Shown here: piece after piece, positions 22,676 to 33,759 of the stretch
Layout of the letters: every line of letters starts with the position of its first letter
Numbering within the stretch: position 1 is the first letter of the stretch
Source of the DNA: Endomychus coccineus
Lineage: Eukaryota > Arthropoda > Insecta > Coleoptera > Endomychidae
DNA length: 64,000 nucleotides
Direction of reading: 5' to 3'
Assembly: GCA_958510875.1 (NCBI GenBank)
Contig: OY294067.1
Span: 140,264,346-140,328,345, forward strand
Program-made: the position numbers and the translations under genes
Notes under the pieces: model-generated
What the model was told of the DNA's origin: nothing
The model's database searches: none
Seen by the model: the letters and a program-made list of their open reading frames with translations, nothing else

Positions 22676-22715
22676 GACGACTTTTCGGCACAATCTCATG
22701 TGCCATCTTCAGGTC
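22676..22715 (-). ncRNA. Hammerhead motif with altered helix III, PLE-C copy 1
   Basis: Minus strand: GAC/GUC helix I, CUGAAGA, extra U, helix II GGCACA/UGUGCC. GAAAAGUC follows instead of GAAACGUC, so the self-complementary ACGU of helix III has become AAGU. The core bases are intact but dimer pairing through helix III is damaged. Confidence 0.65.
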
Positions 22716-22735
22716 TTCTCTTCAGAGTTGCTGCT

Positions 22736-23800
22736 CTGCTTTGAGTTAACTTGAAACTGATCTCCGTTGATCCTGCTGGTGTTTTATGTATCCTTGTTAC
22801 GTCTGGATGATTTTGCCGGTTTGATACGTCTGATTGACTTTGTTGGTCTATTGCGTTCGAGCGATTTTGTTGGTTCGTTGGGTTCGAGCGAGTTTGTCGG
22901 TCCGATGAATTAGTCTGGTTGACTGTTCTCCTGTGTGGTTGAATGGCTGGTTTCCAAGCAGATTCGAAGGTCACTTCTCGGTTTCAATAGCATCTCTTAT
23001 GATGCGTTTTGTTTTGTGCTCCAGGCTGGCTAAGACGCATGTGTTGCCAAAATCGATTCCATGTGAAGTTTTTCTCACAAGTGATGATGTGGTTTCTTGC
23101 TTTGCGACTGCATTGCGGTGTTCTTCACGTCGAATGTTGATTTTTCTTTTAGTTCGTCTTATGTAGCTTCCACTGCAATCTTTGCATGGTATATCGTAGA
23201 CCCCTTGTGTTTCCAGATTTATTTTGGATTCAGCGTTGGGCAGTATTCGACCAATCTTTCTTGTCGTGTTGAAACTTGTCTCAATGTTGTGTTTTCCGAG
23301 GATTCTGCTGATCTTCTCTGTAGTACCTTTGACGTATGGCAGATGTGCTTTGGCGATAAGTTTTTCTTTCTCTTCATCTGTGGTTCGATCTGTCTGGCGT
23401 CGGGTCCTAAGTGCTCGTCTGATATTGTTTTCTGGAAACCCGTTTTGTTGTAGCGTGGTTTGTATCGTCTGCATTTCTTGTTTTTTGTGGTCGTTATCGG
23501 CTAGTCGGTCTGATCTGGTTATGAGTGTTTTTGTGTTTTTATTACGGCTTGAAGTTGTGCTGGATGGTGATGTGACTGGGCGTTCAGGTAACGATTCATG
23601 TGTGTTGATTTCCTGTATATGGTGTGTCCTATTCTGCCGTTTCTCTTGCTCACAAGAACATCTAGGAAGGGTAGTTGGTTGTTTTTCTCGATCTCCATAG
23701 TGAACTTGATTTTTCCGTGAATTCTGTTTATGTGGCTCAGAAAGTTTGTCGGTGCGGCTTCTCCGTGGGTCCAGATGACAAACGTATCGTCTACTTATCG
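22736..23800 (-). pseudogene. PLE-C RT thumb and GIY-YIG endonuclease
   Basis: After the YVDD region come thumb segments (IKFTMEIEK.NQLPFLDVLV) and a frame change. An open stretch from about 23560 to 22971 then contains LPYVKGTTEKISRILGKHNI, GVYDIPCKDCSGSYIRRTKR and the R..EH of NIRREEHRNAV. The GIY-YIG Gly is changed (SYIRRT where the intact copies have SYIGQT), which would hurt catalysis. The Q/N/R-rich C-terminal repeats follow in another frame to about 22740. Confidence 0.8.
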
Positions 23801-24440
23801 TAGCCATAGTTTTGGTTTTTAGCTGTCTGTTTGGATGGCTCGTTCTTCATAGTGTGTCATGAACAGGTTGGCTTATACTGGGGATAAGGGTGATCCCATC
23901 GGTGATCCTTCAATTTGTTTGTATCTTTGGTCCTTGTAGATGAAGTACGTATTTTTGAGGCAGTATTTGGTTAGTTCGATGATGTCCTTTCGTATCTGGT
24001 ATTTCTTCTGGATAATTTCGACGGCCTGATCGATGAGGATATTAGTGGAGAGTGATACGATGTCGAAGCTCACGAGCATGTGGCCAGGTTCCAGCTTTAT
24101 GTTTTTCTCATGCGTTCGATGGAGTGGCTTGCGTTCTTCACGTAAGATTCGGCTTCTTCGGCATAAGGTTGTAGCTTCTTTGCTAGAAATTTTGCGACCT
24201 CTTGTAAGGGTGAACCTATCGAACTGACAATAGGTCTTAGTGGAGCTCCTTCTTTATGGATCTTGGGAAGGCCGTACAGTTTCGGACACTTCGACGATTT
24301 CTCTCTTGGTATTAATCTCTGTTGTTCTTTTTTGTCGATTTGGCTTGCCTTGATTTTCGTTCTGGTGGTTTTCTCCAGGTACGTAGTGGGGTCAGTGGTT
24401 ATCGGTTGAAAAGTGTCATCTTGTAATATTGTTTGAATTT
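23800..24440 (-). pseudogene. PLE-C reverse transcriptase, fragmented
   Basis: Several frames must be combined. KLYGLPKIHKEGAPLRPIVS lies at about 24290-24215 (the hallmark KIHK segment of PLE RT). SFDIVSLSTNI (motif A, catalytic Asp) and QIEGSPMGSPLSP (motif B) lie within 23873-24079. The YVDD region near 23785-23795 reads '*VDDTFVIW' because TAC has become TAA. At least three frameshifts or stops separate these pieces. All RT motifs are recognisable, so the copy was full length in RT when inserted. Confidence 0.8.
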
Positions 24441-24450
24441 TGTCGTCGTA

Positions 24451-25143
24451 CTATCTGATGTTCATTACTAAAGTTGCGTTGCCCTTGTCTGCTGGTAGTA
24501 TGAAGATGTCAGTGTTCGCTCTTAGGTTCATCAGAGCATGGTGCTCATCTCGTGTCAGGTTCTTCTTTGGAGGTTTTGCTTTTGTCAGGATTCGGACTAC
24601 ATCCTGTCGTATGGCGTCAGCTGAAGTGGATGGAAGACTTGTTATTGAGGCTTGTACACTGCAAATGATGTCTTCGGTAGGAATCTTGGTAGGTGCTATG
24701 GCGTAGTTGGATCCTTTGGCCAGGATACGTTGTACGTTGTTGTCTAGAGGAAAACTTGACAGATTGTACACCAGTTCATTGATGTCCAAACGCTGTACCT
24801 CCTTGTTGAGCCTTTGAGTCCTCTTCAGATCTTCAAATTTTCTCTTCTGTTTGGCAGTGGTCCATTCGGAGTCTGTTTTGGAACAGAAATCCAACAGCTG
24901 GTCCATTTTGTTCCAGAGTAATGGATGTAGTTTGCTGCTCGGTTCCAGATGTAGTTGTAATAACTCCTTGTTGGTTTTGTCCAGGATCTTCCTTGTGTCT
25001 TGGATGTATTCTCGAATCAGGGCACGGCTTGTTCGCCTTAGAATTTTGTTTGTCTTGGAATTATTCTTGTGAAATTTGATCTGCATGCTTTTCGGAATGA
25101 TGTCCTCGTCTCTGCAGCGTTCCAAGAAGGTGAGGCTACACAA
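24451..25143 (-). pseudogene. PLE-C N-terminal domain
   Basis: An open frame of 230 residues reading CSLTFLERCRDEDIIPKSMQ, then a basic helical region (RRTSRALIREYIQDTRKILD), FPLDNNVQRILAKGSNYAIA, and SLPSTSADAIRQDVVRIL. It ends LRANTDIFILPADKGNATLV, where the 'ILPADKG.A.V' segment is the conserved RT1 motif before the RT fingers in PLEs. It acts as the N-terminal extension of the PLE polyprotein. The frame stops where RT would continue, so it is a frameshifted pseudogene. Confidence 0.8.
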
Positions 25144-25265
25144 TAGCTTGCTTCGTTTGATCGTAGGTTTTCTAAGATCTTAGTTTGGTGGGTTATCTTC
25201 TCCTCGTAGAGTTGGTTTAGGTTCTGCTTCAGGTTCCCGCGAGCGTTATATGCTGCTTCTAAGGA

Positions 25266-25372
25266 GCAGGAATATCATCATTCTTATCACAAGATACAAC
25301 TTTTTTCACCTCCCCAACCTATATCATATTTTTACGAACCTCGCCTCATTTTTCCGCAGAATGACTCCACTA
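25266..25372. repeat. Right TIR of the large TIR transposon (outer part)
   Basis: The mirror of 18228-18332, containing CTTTTTTCACCTCCCCAACC and ending AATGACTCCACTA. About 223 bp of TIR sequence between this and 22611 is missing relative to the left arm. Confidence 0.75.
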
Positions 25373-26399
25373 TATTTAAACATGGCGAAGTACACCTATT
25401 GATCTTAATATGTTTAATTTATATCCATTACAAAATATCTTATGATCTAATACGTGTTGAAAGCCATCCAACAAAACTGCACCTGCATCATTCTTCGTTT
25501 TTCTTGAACTTTTTACTTCGAATCGAAAATGTCTCAAAAATAGAATTTCACACACTGATGAGCCAAATTATGCTTATGTCTCACAGTGCTCTTGAAATTC
25601 GAATTGCATAAAAAGTTCTGATGTATCTACCCCACTTTTAAACCTATTCCTCTTCTTAACATCGCATTTCTATACCCAAACAAACATTCGAGCTATGAAC
25701 TTGTGTCACCAGTATTTACTGCTCTCATTTTGATTTAGAAAGGTCCTAAGATAACTTTCATCTCTTCGAACGGTGCTGGGAAGGTTTCAAAGTGACATAA
25801 AATATATAAAACATAAATCTTATTGTGTTATATTTCAATTCAAAATCAAAAACTTAATTATATAACAATCTTGAATAATGAAGATGATAGTATACAGATT
25901 AATTTCGATTTGATGGAAGATAAGTTTTCGTAAATGTAGCATCATACTTACTTATGGCTTTCCAACCACATATTTAATAGCCTCAGAAGGAATCATTATT
26001 CGGCTGAATTGGAATAGGTTATGTTTGGAATTGAATTGCTCTGTATATTTGATGTCCATTGGGGTGAATAGCTGATAGCTGCAACACTCAACACTCTGAA
26101 AAGTCCCTGAAAATATCGTGGAAAATGCATTAGATGGAAAAATGTATTGGATAACCCCATTCCTACACTTCACCATTTTTGTCAAAAATTCTAATTATCG
26201 CCAAATTTGGAATTCAATTTTATATCTATTGAATTTCAAATCATGATAATATCTTCGAAATGCTACATAGCTTATACGTTCATATCAAGCAATAATTCAG
26301 AAAAGCCTTGTAATTTAAAATAATTTTGGAAATAAATTTATAAGCTTCCATATATATAAAAATGACAATATCAGCAAGTTTAGTACATTCGGTTCTATA
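25373..26399. other. No gene seen
   Basis: AT-rich; short frames only. Confidence 0.4.
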
Positions 26400-26984
26400 T
26401 TCATCAGCCTCACCCTAGCCACTAGGGCTTTTCGCGCATTCACACACCAATAATTCATACACAATTTAAATGTACCTAGATTTATCAAGAGTGGAATCTG
26501 AAGATGGTATGACAGCAGCCTTCTGCTAAAAATGCTGGTACATGAAATTGCATATTAGAAGCCTATAATAGTCTTTATAGTTCGAGACATTATAGAAATC
26601 GACATTATAGATATATAATATGATTCTAGTTCATGATATCTTAATATTCTTTGAGTGGTAAACGTTCTCCTAACAACCTTATTTACTGAAATCATGTTTA
26701 AATACAACCGCTAGGACAACTTTTTATCCTAATACAAGTGATGTGACCATATTGCCATACATGAACTATACTGATGTCCTGCACTATTCATGAATGGGAT
26801 TTTAAGACGTGGGAAAACAGTTTAGCCGAGATCAGGCCAGTAAACTGTGTCTCCTTATTATAGTTGGATTTCTGTGTATCCTCAATATAGTAAACTATTT
26901 ATTTCTCACAGGTTGCTATAGTTTCATTTCCCATAATAGAAATTCCAAAAAAGTTCGTCTTGAATATCCTGAAATAACCTGAGT

Positions 26985-27715
26985 TATTTGATCGCTTGAT
27001 GTGGAATATCTTGAGAAAAGCTCGAATTTGATCTAAAATACGCTGAGCAAACTTCTATTCTTTTAATCTTCTGATCTAAAATATCTTGATCAAAGCTTGA
27101 TTCTTCTATTCTCCTGATCTAAAAATCTTGAGCAAAACTGAATTTTTTCTCATCTTCAGATCTGGAATATCTTGAGCAACAGTCACCTCTTGATCTGAAA
27201 TGCATCTTAGATATGAAGTATTTTGGGCAAACCTCAATTTTTCCAATCTCCTGCTATGAAATATTTTGTTCCAACCTCCATTCCTCTAATCTCTTAATCA
27301 GAAATATCATTGATTTTTTCTGATCTACTCATCTGGAATACCTTAAGAAAACCTCAATTCATCAAATCTTGTGGAACCGCAAGTATTTGGATCAAACCTC
27401 GATTTCTCTATTATTTAATTTGTTTGTTCTACTGATCTAAAATATCCTGAGCTGACCTTAATTTCTCTAATCTCTTGATCTAAAATATCTTGAGCAAACC
27501 TAGATTCTGCGAATATCCTGATCTGAAATATTTTCTGCAAATCTCAACGTTTCTTATCTTATAATGTGAAATATGTTGAGCAAACCTATTTTTCCATTCT
27601 CCTGATCTGAAATATCTTGAGCAAACTTCGATTTTTCTAATCTTCTGATCTAGAATAACTTGAGCCTCGTTTTCTCCAATCTATTGATCTGAAATATCTC
27701 AAGCAAACCTCTTGA
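26985..27715. repeat. 43-bp minisatellite, about 17 degenerate units
   Basis: The repeating unit reads approximately CTCCTGATCTGAAATATCTT then GAGCAAACCTCGATTTTTCTAA. Units vary by substitutions and small indels, and the array decays toward its left end. It begins just inside the left foldback arm. Confidence 0.85.
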
Positions 27716-27770
27716 ATGTGTCTAACTTATTAGTAATCCATTGTCACATTTGCAGAAAATTATTCCTGTA
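27711..27770. repeat. Direct repeat of 29021-29085
   Basis: Both copies carry CTTGAATGTGTCTAA.TTA, TTAGTAATCCATTGTCACAT and TTGCAGAA. The first lies at the end of the minisatellite. It probably marks an internal duplication or insertion within the foldback element. Confidence 0.6.
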
Positions 27771-28784
27771 GATAAAAAATTATATCAATTTTTCGTAACT
27801 GTTTTTGAAATTTTTAGTATCAGAATAGTTTTATTTTTTACATCATTCATGAACTTCTTGTTGAATACATCTTCCCAAAAATGTCCTCTCCTAACATCCA
27901 CACGGTTTTCGACTACCGAATGAATTCGATACCGTGAGTAATGTGTTTTTATTTGGGGTCACAAAAGTGAGTAAGCTCTTTATTTCATAGTACATATGTT
28001 GAACAAAATGTGAATTTACTCATTTTAATATCACTAATACATGAGTATGCAACGGAAAATGATGATACCCGTCCTCGAAATCAAATGTAATTCAAATGAA
28101 AGATAATCTTTCAACTTGTATCGCTCCAAAATGGATTCTACTTGAATATTTGTTGAAATATTTTATTCAACCTCGATACTAAGATAGTGTAACTACGATA
28201 TCAGAAGTAGATTTGGCAATCGTGCATCTATTTGAAGATTTTGATAATCGGGCATTTTGAGGGTTTGTTTCCATAAATAATAATGCTCATTTTAATATCA
28301 CACTATGAATTAATTATATTGACTGAAAGTTGATTTTCCATACCTTTATCTGAATTTTTTTGATATAGGATCAATTTCATTCCGATGATAATCGATGGAG
28401 TAAAATATCAGAAATTATCTTGTAACAGGGATCTTCTGAAAAATAATTCCATTTGTCCTTCAATGTCTTTCCGTCATTTAATACCAACATTTTTATTTTA
28501 GTACTATTAAATTAAGCAGAACCAGTGAACACGTACTTCATTTCTCGTCATACATTTTACAAGCACTACAACAGTTTGTAAGTGACATTTAAAATTACGA
28601 ATAATTTGTATCCTCGAATATGATAAATAATAAGCTCCCAAATTTGTTTGTAACTCAGTTTATTGTATCAAATGGGTAGTTGTATTAAAAAACCACTTAA
28701 ATCCTGCTCAACCTGATCATGATGGCTGACCTTCAGCCATGGCATCATTTCTTTGCAAACAAACCACATCATGTTATTTAGAAA

Positions 28785-29020
28785 AAAAAAATTAAATCGA
28801 ATCATAAAAAATTATAAGATGAGAAATTCATTGTTTATACAATAAAGTTCAGGTCAGACAACATTGAGTAACCTATCAGTCGATTATGGATGTCTGTAAG
28901 TACTGAAAAAAGTATATAGTTAGATATTGAATTTTGTAACCTGATATGAATAATATAATAGAATGAAAAAGTTAAGTTACAAGGATGGTGGCTATCAATT
29001 TTTCTGAATAAAAGCAAACA
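28785..29020. repeat. Dispersed repeat S, copy 1
   Basis: A direct repeat of 30808-31045, sharing GAGAAATTCATTGTTTATAC, GTCGATTATGGATGTCTGT and ACAAGGATGGTG. No coding potential was recognised. One copy is inside the foldback element and the other just outside it. Confidence 0.7.
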
Positions 29021-30269
29021 TCTTGAATGTGTCTAAGTTATTAGTAATCCATTGTCACATTTGCAGAAGATTATTCCTATAACAATCTGGTTTGTTTGTA
29101 TCCCTTGAGATTTTTATGAGGAACTTTTATTACCAAAATTACGAACTGATAATGTCAACCGTAAGAACACATATTGATATATATTTATCACGGATATTGG
29201 GTTGAAGTATGGGAAATCTTCCGATTGAAACAACAAATACATAATTTCCAACTGTGATAATCCAGAAAATGTTATTCCTATAATTCGTGGAACAACTGGA
29301 AACAATATTATTGTAATTAATATTTTATTATAGCATGTAATATGATATATAAGGATATATCTGAACAATAGTGTATAATAAAGTGATTGCTGATTCATGT
29401 CTTTAGTATAGCCTCAAGCGAAATTACTTGCATCTTAATGAACCAACCGTAATAGGAAATTCAATTGATCGATATAATTAAATTTACATGTCAAGTAATT
29501 ATGAACTTTGTATCTGAAAACAACAGCCTATGATACAGTGAATTTTTCTTTGAATTTCCATTATAGGAGATGAAACCATAGGTACCTGTGAGAGATAGAT
29601 GGTTTACTATATTAGGGATACACAGAAATTCAACTATAATAAGGAGACACAGTTTACTTGTCTGATGTCGGCTAAGTTGTTGTCCAACGTAAGTGATTCC
29701 GTCTCAAAATCCTTTACATGTATAGTGCAGGATATTAGTACAGTTCACCAGTATGGAAATACAGTCACATCGCGTGTATTAGGCTAAAAGTTATTCTAGT
29801 GGTCATATTGAAACATGATTTCAGTAAAGGGTTGTTGAACAATGTTTACCATTCGAAGGATACTGAGATATCCTGAACTAGAACCATATTCTTATGCTAT
29901 ACTGTCGATTTCTATAATGTCTCGAACTATAAGGACTAGTATAGGCTTCTAATGTACAATTCTATATACGAGCGTTCTTAGCAGAAGGCTGCTGCTATAC
30001 CATATTCAGATTCCATTGTTGATAAATTTAGGTGCATTTAAATTGTGTATGAATTATTGGTATGTGGAACAAATCAATGCGCAAAAAGCACTATCGTCTA
30101 ATGTGTGGCTGATGAAAAAAAACCAGCAACCAAAGCAATTTTTTTATAGAAAAGTTTATCAAACGCGTAAAAAACCACCAAGTGAGATCGAAAACAAGGG
30201 CTCATTTGTCCATTGTTACTTCCTGCACTCTACCTACTATAAGGGAAGTATTGCAATCCGGGTATAAGA

Positions 30270-30560
30270 TAAATTCTGGATTTTCGCTGAAATATCCATT
30301 TCTGATTAGATTTGGATATTTTTGAGATGATGTCTATGTGTGTATATGTGTATATGAGCGTAACTCACTATGGAGACTTTTGTCCTGTTCCTATTATAGT
30401 ACCGATTTGAAATTTTACAAATCGCTTCAAAGCGGTAGCTTCAGGTTTTCAAATTGAAGTATAGTATTTCATTGAACTTTTGATTACAGTATTTTTCTGG
30501 TTATATACATCATAACCATATATTTAACTCACAGAAGTTGTATCATAGACGAACACAATG
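30270..30560. repeat. Dispersed repeat family R, copy 3
   Basis: Shares with copies 1, 2 and 4 the GATTTGGA/GATTTAGA...TTTTTGAGAT block, a GTGTGTATATGTGT microsatellite centre, a TGTCCTGTTCCTATT/CCGTTCCTATTGG block and ATTTGAAATTTT.CAAAT.. Orientation is opposite to copy 1. No termini were defined. Confidence 0.5.
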
Positions 30561-30807
30561 CTGTAGACTATTAAAGAAGTGTTATGTAATCTGGGGGTTG
30601 TTAATTAGAATTCCCTACAGTAATCTCTAAGTGTGATTGTTTGACAATAATAATTATCAAATGTATCTATGAAGAAAATTTGGTTGAAATTGCATCATCA
30701 AATTTGAACAAATAAGTAATATCCTAGTTTTGTTGTCATTCATTTATACCTGAATGTTTTCTGAAAATAAACCACTCAAGATGTATATAATCGATGAATT
30801 ACCCGAA

Positions 30808-31045
30808 AAAAAAATCAAATCGAATCATAAAAAATGATAAATTGAGAAATTCATTGTTTATACAATGAAGTTCAGGTCAGACCACATTAAGTGGCCTATT
30901 AGTCGATTATGGATGTCTGTTAGTACTGAAAAAAGTAAATAGTCAGGTATGACATTTCTCAACCTGATATGAATGATAGCATAGAATAGAAAAGTTATAA
31001 TACAAGGATGGTGACTGTTAATTTTCCTGTAGAAAAGAGGTACAT
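30808..31045. repeat. Dispersed repeat S, copy 2
   Basis: See 28785-29020. Differences are scattered substitutions; the poly-A-like GAAAAAAAAAT start is shared. Confidence 0.7.
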
Positions 31046-31489
31046 ATTTATGTACTTGAATTCCACACCTGACAACTAGCACACTCGGAACCTGTTATGT
31101 ATTTCTATCTGTAATTTGCAGTCGATACTAATTCAATTTGCCCAGCAGGTTGCCATGAAATACACAGCTGGTGTAATTGGTTTCCCTCTTGGTTTCCATA
31201 TGGCCCATAGGGCAAATTTACACTGATCAGTTAGCTAACGGTCGGAATTCTCCAATTTTTCACTAGTAGTATTAGATGATGTTAAATTTCTAATCATAAC
31301 ATAACGACATGTGCCCTAATGGTGCACAGAAGGATGTCAGGTAGAACATGAGATAGTCTGGATGTACATCATTATGATTAGACACCAAGCAAATCAAAAT
31401 AAGAGTATTGAGTTAGACTCAAAGACTCGCATGTATATGTAGTATATCTGAGGATCTGAGGTTTTGTTCCGGGTGGTTTATGGTAAACT

Positions 31490-33000
31490 CTTTGAATTTA
31501 TTCCTCTACAATTTGACTTCATTCAGCTGAACTATCCAGCAGCAGAAATCAACCTCACAGGGGATTTCAACTTTGACAACTCGCTTGGCTTAAGTCCTCA
31601 AACAAGACGGATGACGCAGGGCGATGCTGAGGCCTTCGTCATTACCTATGGTTTCGAGCAGTTAATTGATGAACCAACACGGATTCCTGATAACAACCAT
31701 CATTATGCCAATACGCTTGACTTATTTCTCAATAGGAATCCAGATCCCTATGGAGTGAAGGTAACTCTGACCATTCACTCATTACTACGACCTGTATCTC
31801 AAGGAATGTGCGCTTGAATTCTGCAGCTTGTTCACTCTTTCATACAAACTTGGTGTGTTAGAGTGCAACAAATTCCATAAAAGGAATAGAAACCCTCCCT
31901 AATAATTATAGACCCATTGCACTATTATATGTGATCTCTTAAGCGATGGGGAAAGCAGTCAATATCCACCTAATCAAACACCTAGAAAGCTACAAAATTG
32001 TGAATGACCGGCAATATAGCTCTCGTCAGGAGACTTGCTTGCCTACGTAACACATGTATGGTAGAAATCTATTGAAAAACATGGGGAATATATATCATTG
32101 AATGACTCAATAGCATTTTATCTATACCATCTAATGAATCCAGAGGAGCGAGAGAGGGACAGGTTGACGTAATTGACAAAAGTCTGGCAGAGATTTCGAA
32201 ATGGGGATCTGGAAATCTAGTAAAGTTTGATGCAACCAAAACTCAAGCTTGTTTCTTCTCAAGGAAGGCGTATCCTACAATCCATAATATGATGATATCA
32301 GGTACAACTAATCCTATGAAGTCATTTATAACAATTCTCGGGATCATCACCAACAACACCCTCTCATGGGACGATCATGTGAGGTTCATTGCGAAAACCG
32401 CTACAAGAAACTTGGTTTCCTATTCCGTGCCAAAAGCTACTTCACGTCCCAGCAGCTTCTCTTCATTTACAAAGGCCAGATTTGACCTGTGCTGGAGTAC
32501 TGTTCACATGTTTGGAGTTCGGCTCTCAAGGATACGCTGAAGCTCTTTGATTCTATCGAAAAGAGAGCTCTTAGCTCGATTGATGATGGCACACTTACGA
32601 GTTCATTGACCTCTCTAGGAGGTGTGAGATCTCTCCCTCTCCTATAGATATGTCCATGGTCGGTGTTCATCAGAAAGAGACCTGACGAACTTCTTTCTGC
32701 CAGAATTAATATTCTTATTGAACAGAGAAGTTGTGGTACTCTTTACCTAGTGAGGCCTTTCCCTAGGCCTAAAACCTCCAAACCTTCAAGAAAAATACGA
32801 ATGCCTATCTCTTTTCCCCACATTCCACTGCTGGCTCACACGATGTTCTTCGAACATTATGGGTTTACCTTTCGTGTAATCAAAATAGAAAAAAGGCATG
32901 AAGAAGATACTGTAACAAATCGTCGTTCATATAAGCACGAAGAAAAAGGCTATGCTCAAGATAAGCAAAAAAGAATTTCAGGGAGGAATGAAACTTCAAT
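31490..33000 (+). pseudogene. LINE-1x pol remnant: endonuclease, RT and C-terminus
   Basis: The first part (31464-31817) reads AAEINLTGDFNFDNSLGL, the L.GDFN motif of apurinic-type endonucleases in non-LTR retrotransposons. It continues FEQLIDEPTRIPDNNHHYAN and TLDLFLNRNPDPYGV. RT pieces follow: NNYRPIA.L in broken frames near 31890-31930, KHLESYKIVNDRQYS near 31980-32020, and FLGIITNNTLSWDDHVRFIA in 32289-32540. The end of the protein, ELLSARINILIEQRS, lies at about 32685-32730, followed by SFPHIPLLAHT. Large deletions and many stops are present. The element family matches 1810-2200 and 53070-54730. I would place it among jockey-like LINEs but cannot fix the clade by eye. Confidence 0.8.
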
Positions 33001-33009
33001 GGAAGGATA

Positions 33010-33750
33010 AAGACACTCCGGAAATTGAATACCTACTACTCCTGACAACATGGTGAAGATGTTCGTATTTACACAGGACTTTCAAACCCACATTGGGAAC
33101 AGAAAAGAGTGGACACAGAGGAAAGTGCACCCTGTTAGGGAAGGAGCGATTTTCTTACCGATGGATCCAGAATAGCAAAACTTCCAGGACCGTAGTCTTT
33201 CGGCCTAGAATCAAATATTCCAACAAGGGTGATTCCTATTCACAAAACCAAACTAAACAGAATCACCCTCCACTGGGTCCTAGGACTTACGGGAATTAAG
33301 GAGAATGAACATACGGAAGCCTTAGTTCGCAAGGGAGCTAAAATGCGTGTTAGGAATACGGTAAATTCCTTTCAGCAAAGGACAGAGAATTCGTTTTCTT
33401 CCGGAGCATAGACAGTCTAAGATCCTCCTAGAAGAATATGGAGAAATTGATGTCTTGGAAGGCTTAATAAGAGAATAACCTGAGTATACGAGATATTGAA
33501 AATTCAATACTATGTGGGAAAAATTGACCTAGTGGATGATTGCACGTGCAGATTCTGCAGAAGAACTACGATGCATTTGCTCACTGACTGCATAGCTATA
33601 CTCTCTCGCAGGAGCAAATACTTTGGGACATACAACAACATAGAAAAAATGACACAAGTGAAGCCCAAACAATTTCAGTCTGTTCAAAAGTTCAAATACA
33701 CCGGTGGACTAATATTGAAAACTTTTTGGAAGAACGGAATATTTTAAAAT
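33010..33750 (+). pseudogene. LINE RNase H and C-terminal zinc-knuckle remnant
   Basis: Segments: DVRIYTGLS (decayed YTDGS of RNase H) near 33055; LNRITLHWVLGLTGIKENEH, matching the 'WVPGHSGI.GNE.AD' RNase H signature, within 33235-33310. Then LVDDCTCRFCRRTTMHLLTD at 33523-33585, the C..C....H....C C-terminal knuckle typical of I/R1-type LINEs. The remaining sequence is frameshifted. It abuts the LINE-1x remnant and may be a separate element, because EN/RT of its own type are not seen here. Confidence 0.7.
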
Positions 33751-33759
33751 AAAGAATAG

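Larger units (their letters stand above)
22612..25265 (-). mobile_element. PLE-C copy 1, near full-length Penelope-like element
   Basis: The longest PLE in the window, on the minus strand. It has a 5' region (ACCTGAAGCAGAACC near 25215-25235), an N-terminal domain, RT, GIY-YIG domain, 3' ribozyme region and terminal CCGGGATATACTCCGCG. The same 5' motif GTTCTGCTTCAGGTT recurs downstream of the ribozyme in the copy at 55515, which shows that the terminal repeat includes the start of a following unit, as in PLE pLTR organisation. It interrupts the right TIR of the 18228-25372 element. Confidence 0.85.
18228..25372 (+). mobile_element. Large TIR transposon encoding a DTDLL/Cys-rich protein
   Basis: The outer ends are inverted copies beginning TAGTGGAGTCATTCT (18228) and ending in its complement (25372). 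The left arm is 18228-18986 plus 20575-20690. The right arm is 22000-22611 plus 25266-25372. The left arm is split by mariner 2 (18989-20572). The right arm is split by PLE-C (22612-25265), which replaces about 223 bp present on the left at 18333-18555. Removing the insertions leaves an element of about 2.9 kb with arms of about 650-875 bp and one protein gene in the middle. A TA duplication at the ends is possible but not certain. I cannot assign the superfamily. Confidence 0.7.
26400..30115. mobile_element. Foldback-type element with about 555-bp inverted arms
   Basis: Arms 26400-26950 and 29552-30115 are diverged inverted copies. The left starts TTCATCAGCCTCACCCTAG and the right ends with the complement of TTCATCAGCCACACATTAG. 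Shared inner blocks include CACAATTTAAATG and the region around AAACTGTGTCTCCTTATTAT. Between them lie a 43-bp minisatellite and AT-rich unique sequence without a protein gene. It looks like a non-autonomous foldback transposon, old judging by the divergence. Target duplications were not identified. Confidence 0.65.

Noticed and set aside
22971..25143. Plus-strand frames opposite PLE-C (for example 23224-23700, 158 codons)
   Set aside because: They are antisense shadows of the PLE-C pol sequence. The minus-strand reading has the RT and GIY-YIG motifs.
26985..27715. Regular repeat array considered as a CRISPR
   Set aside because: Units are contiguous 43-bp degenerate minisatellite repeats without unique spacers, in a eukaryotic repeat context.
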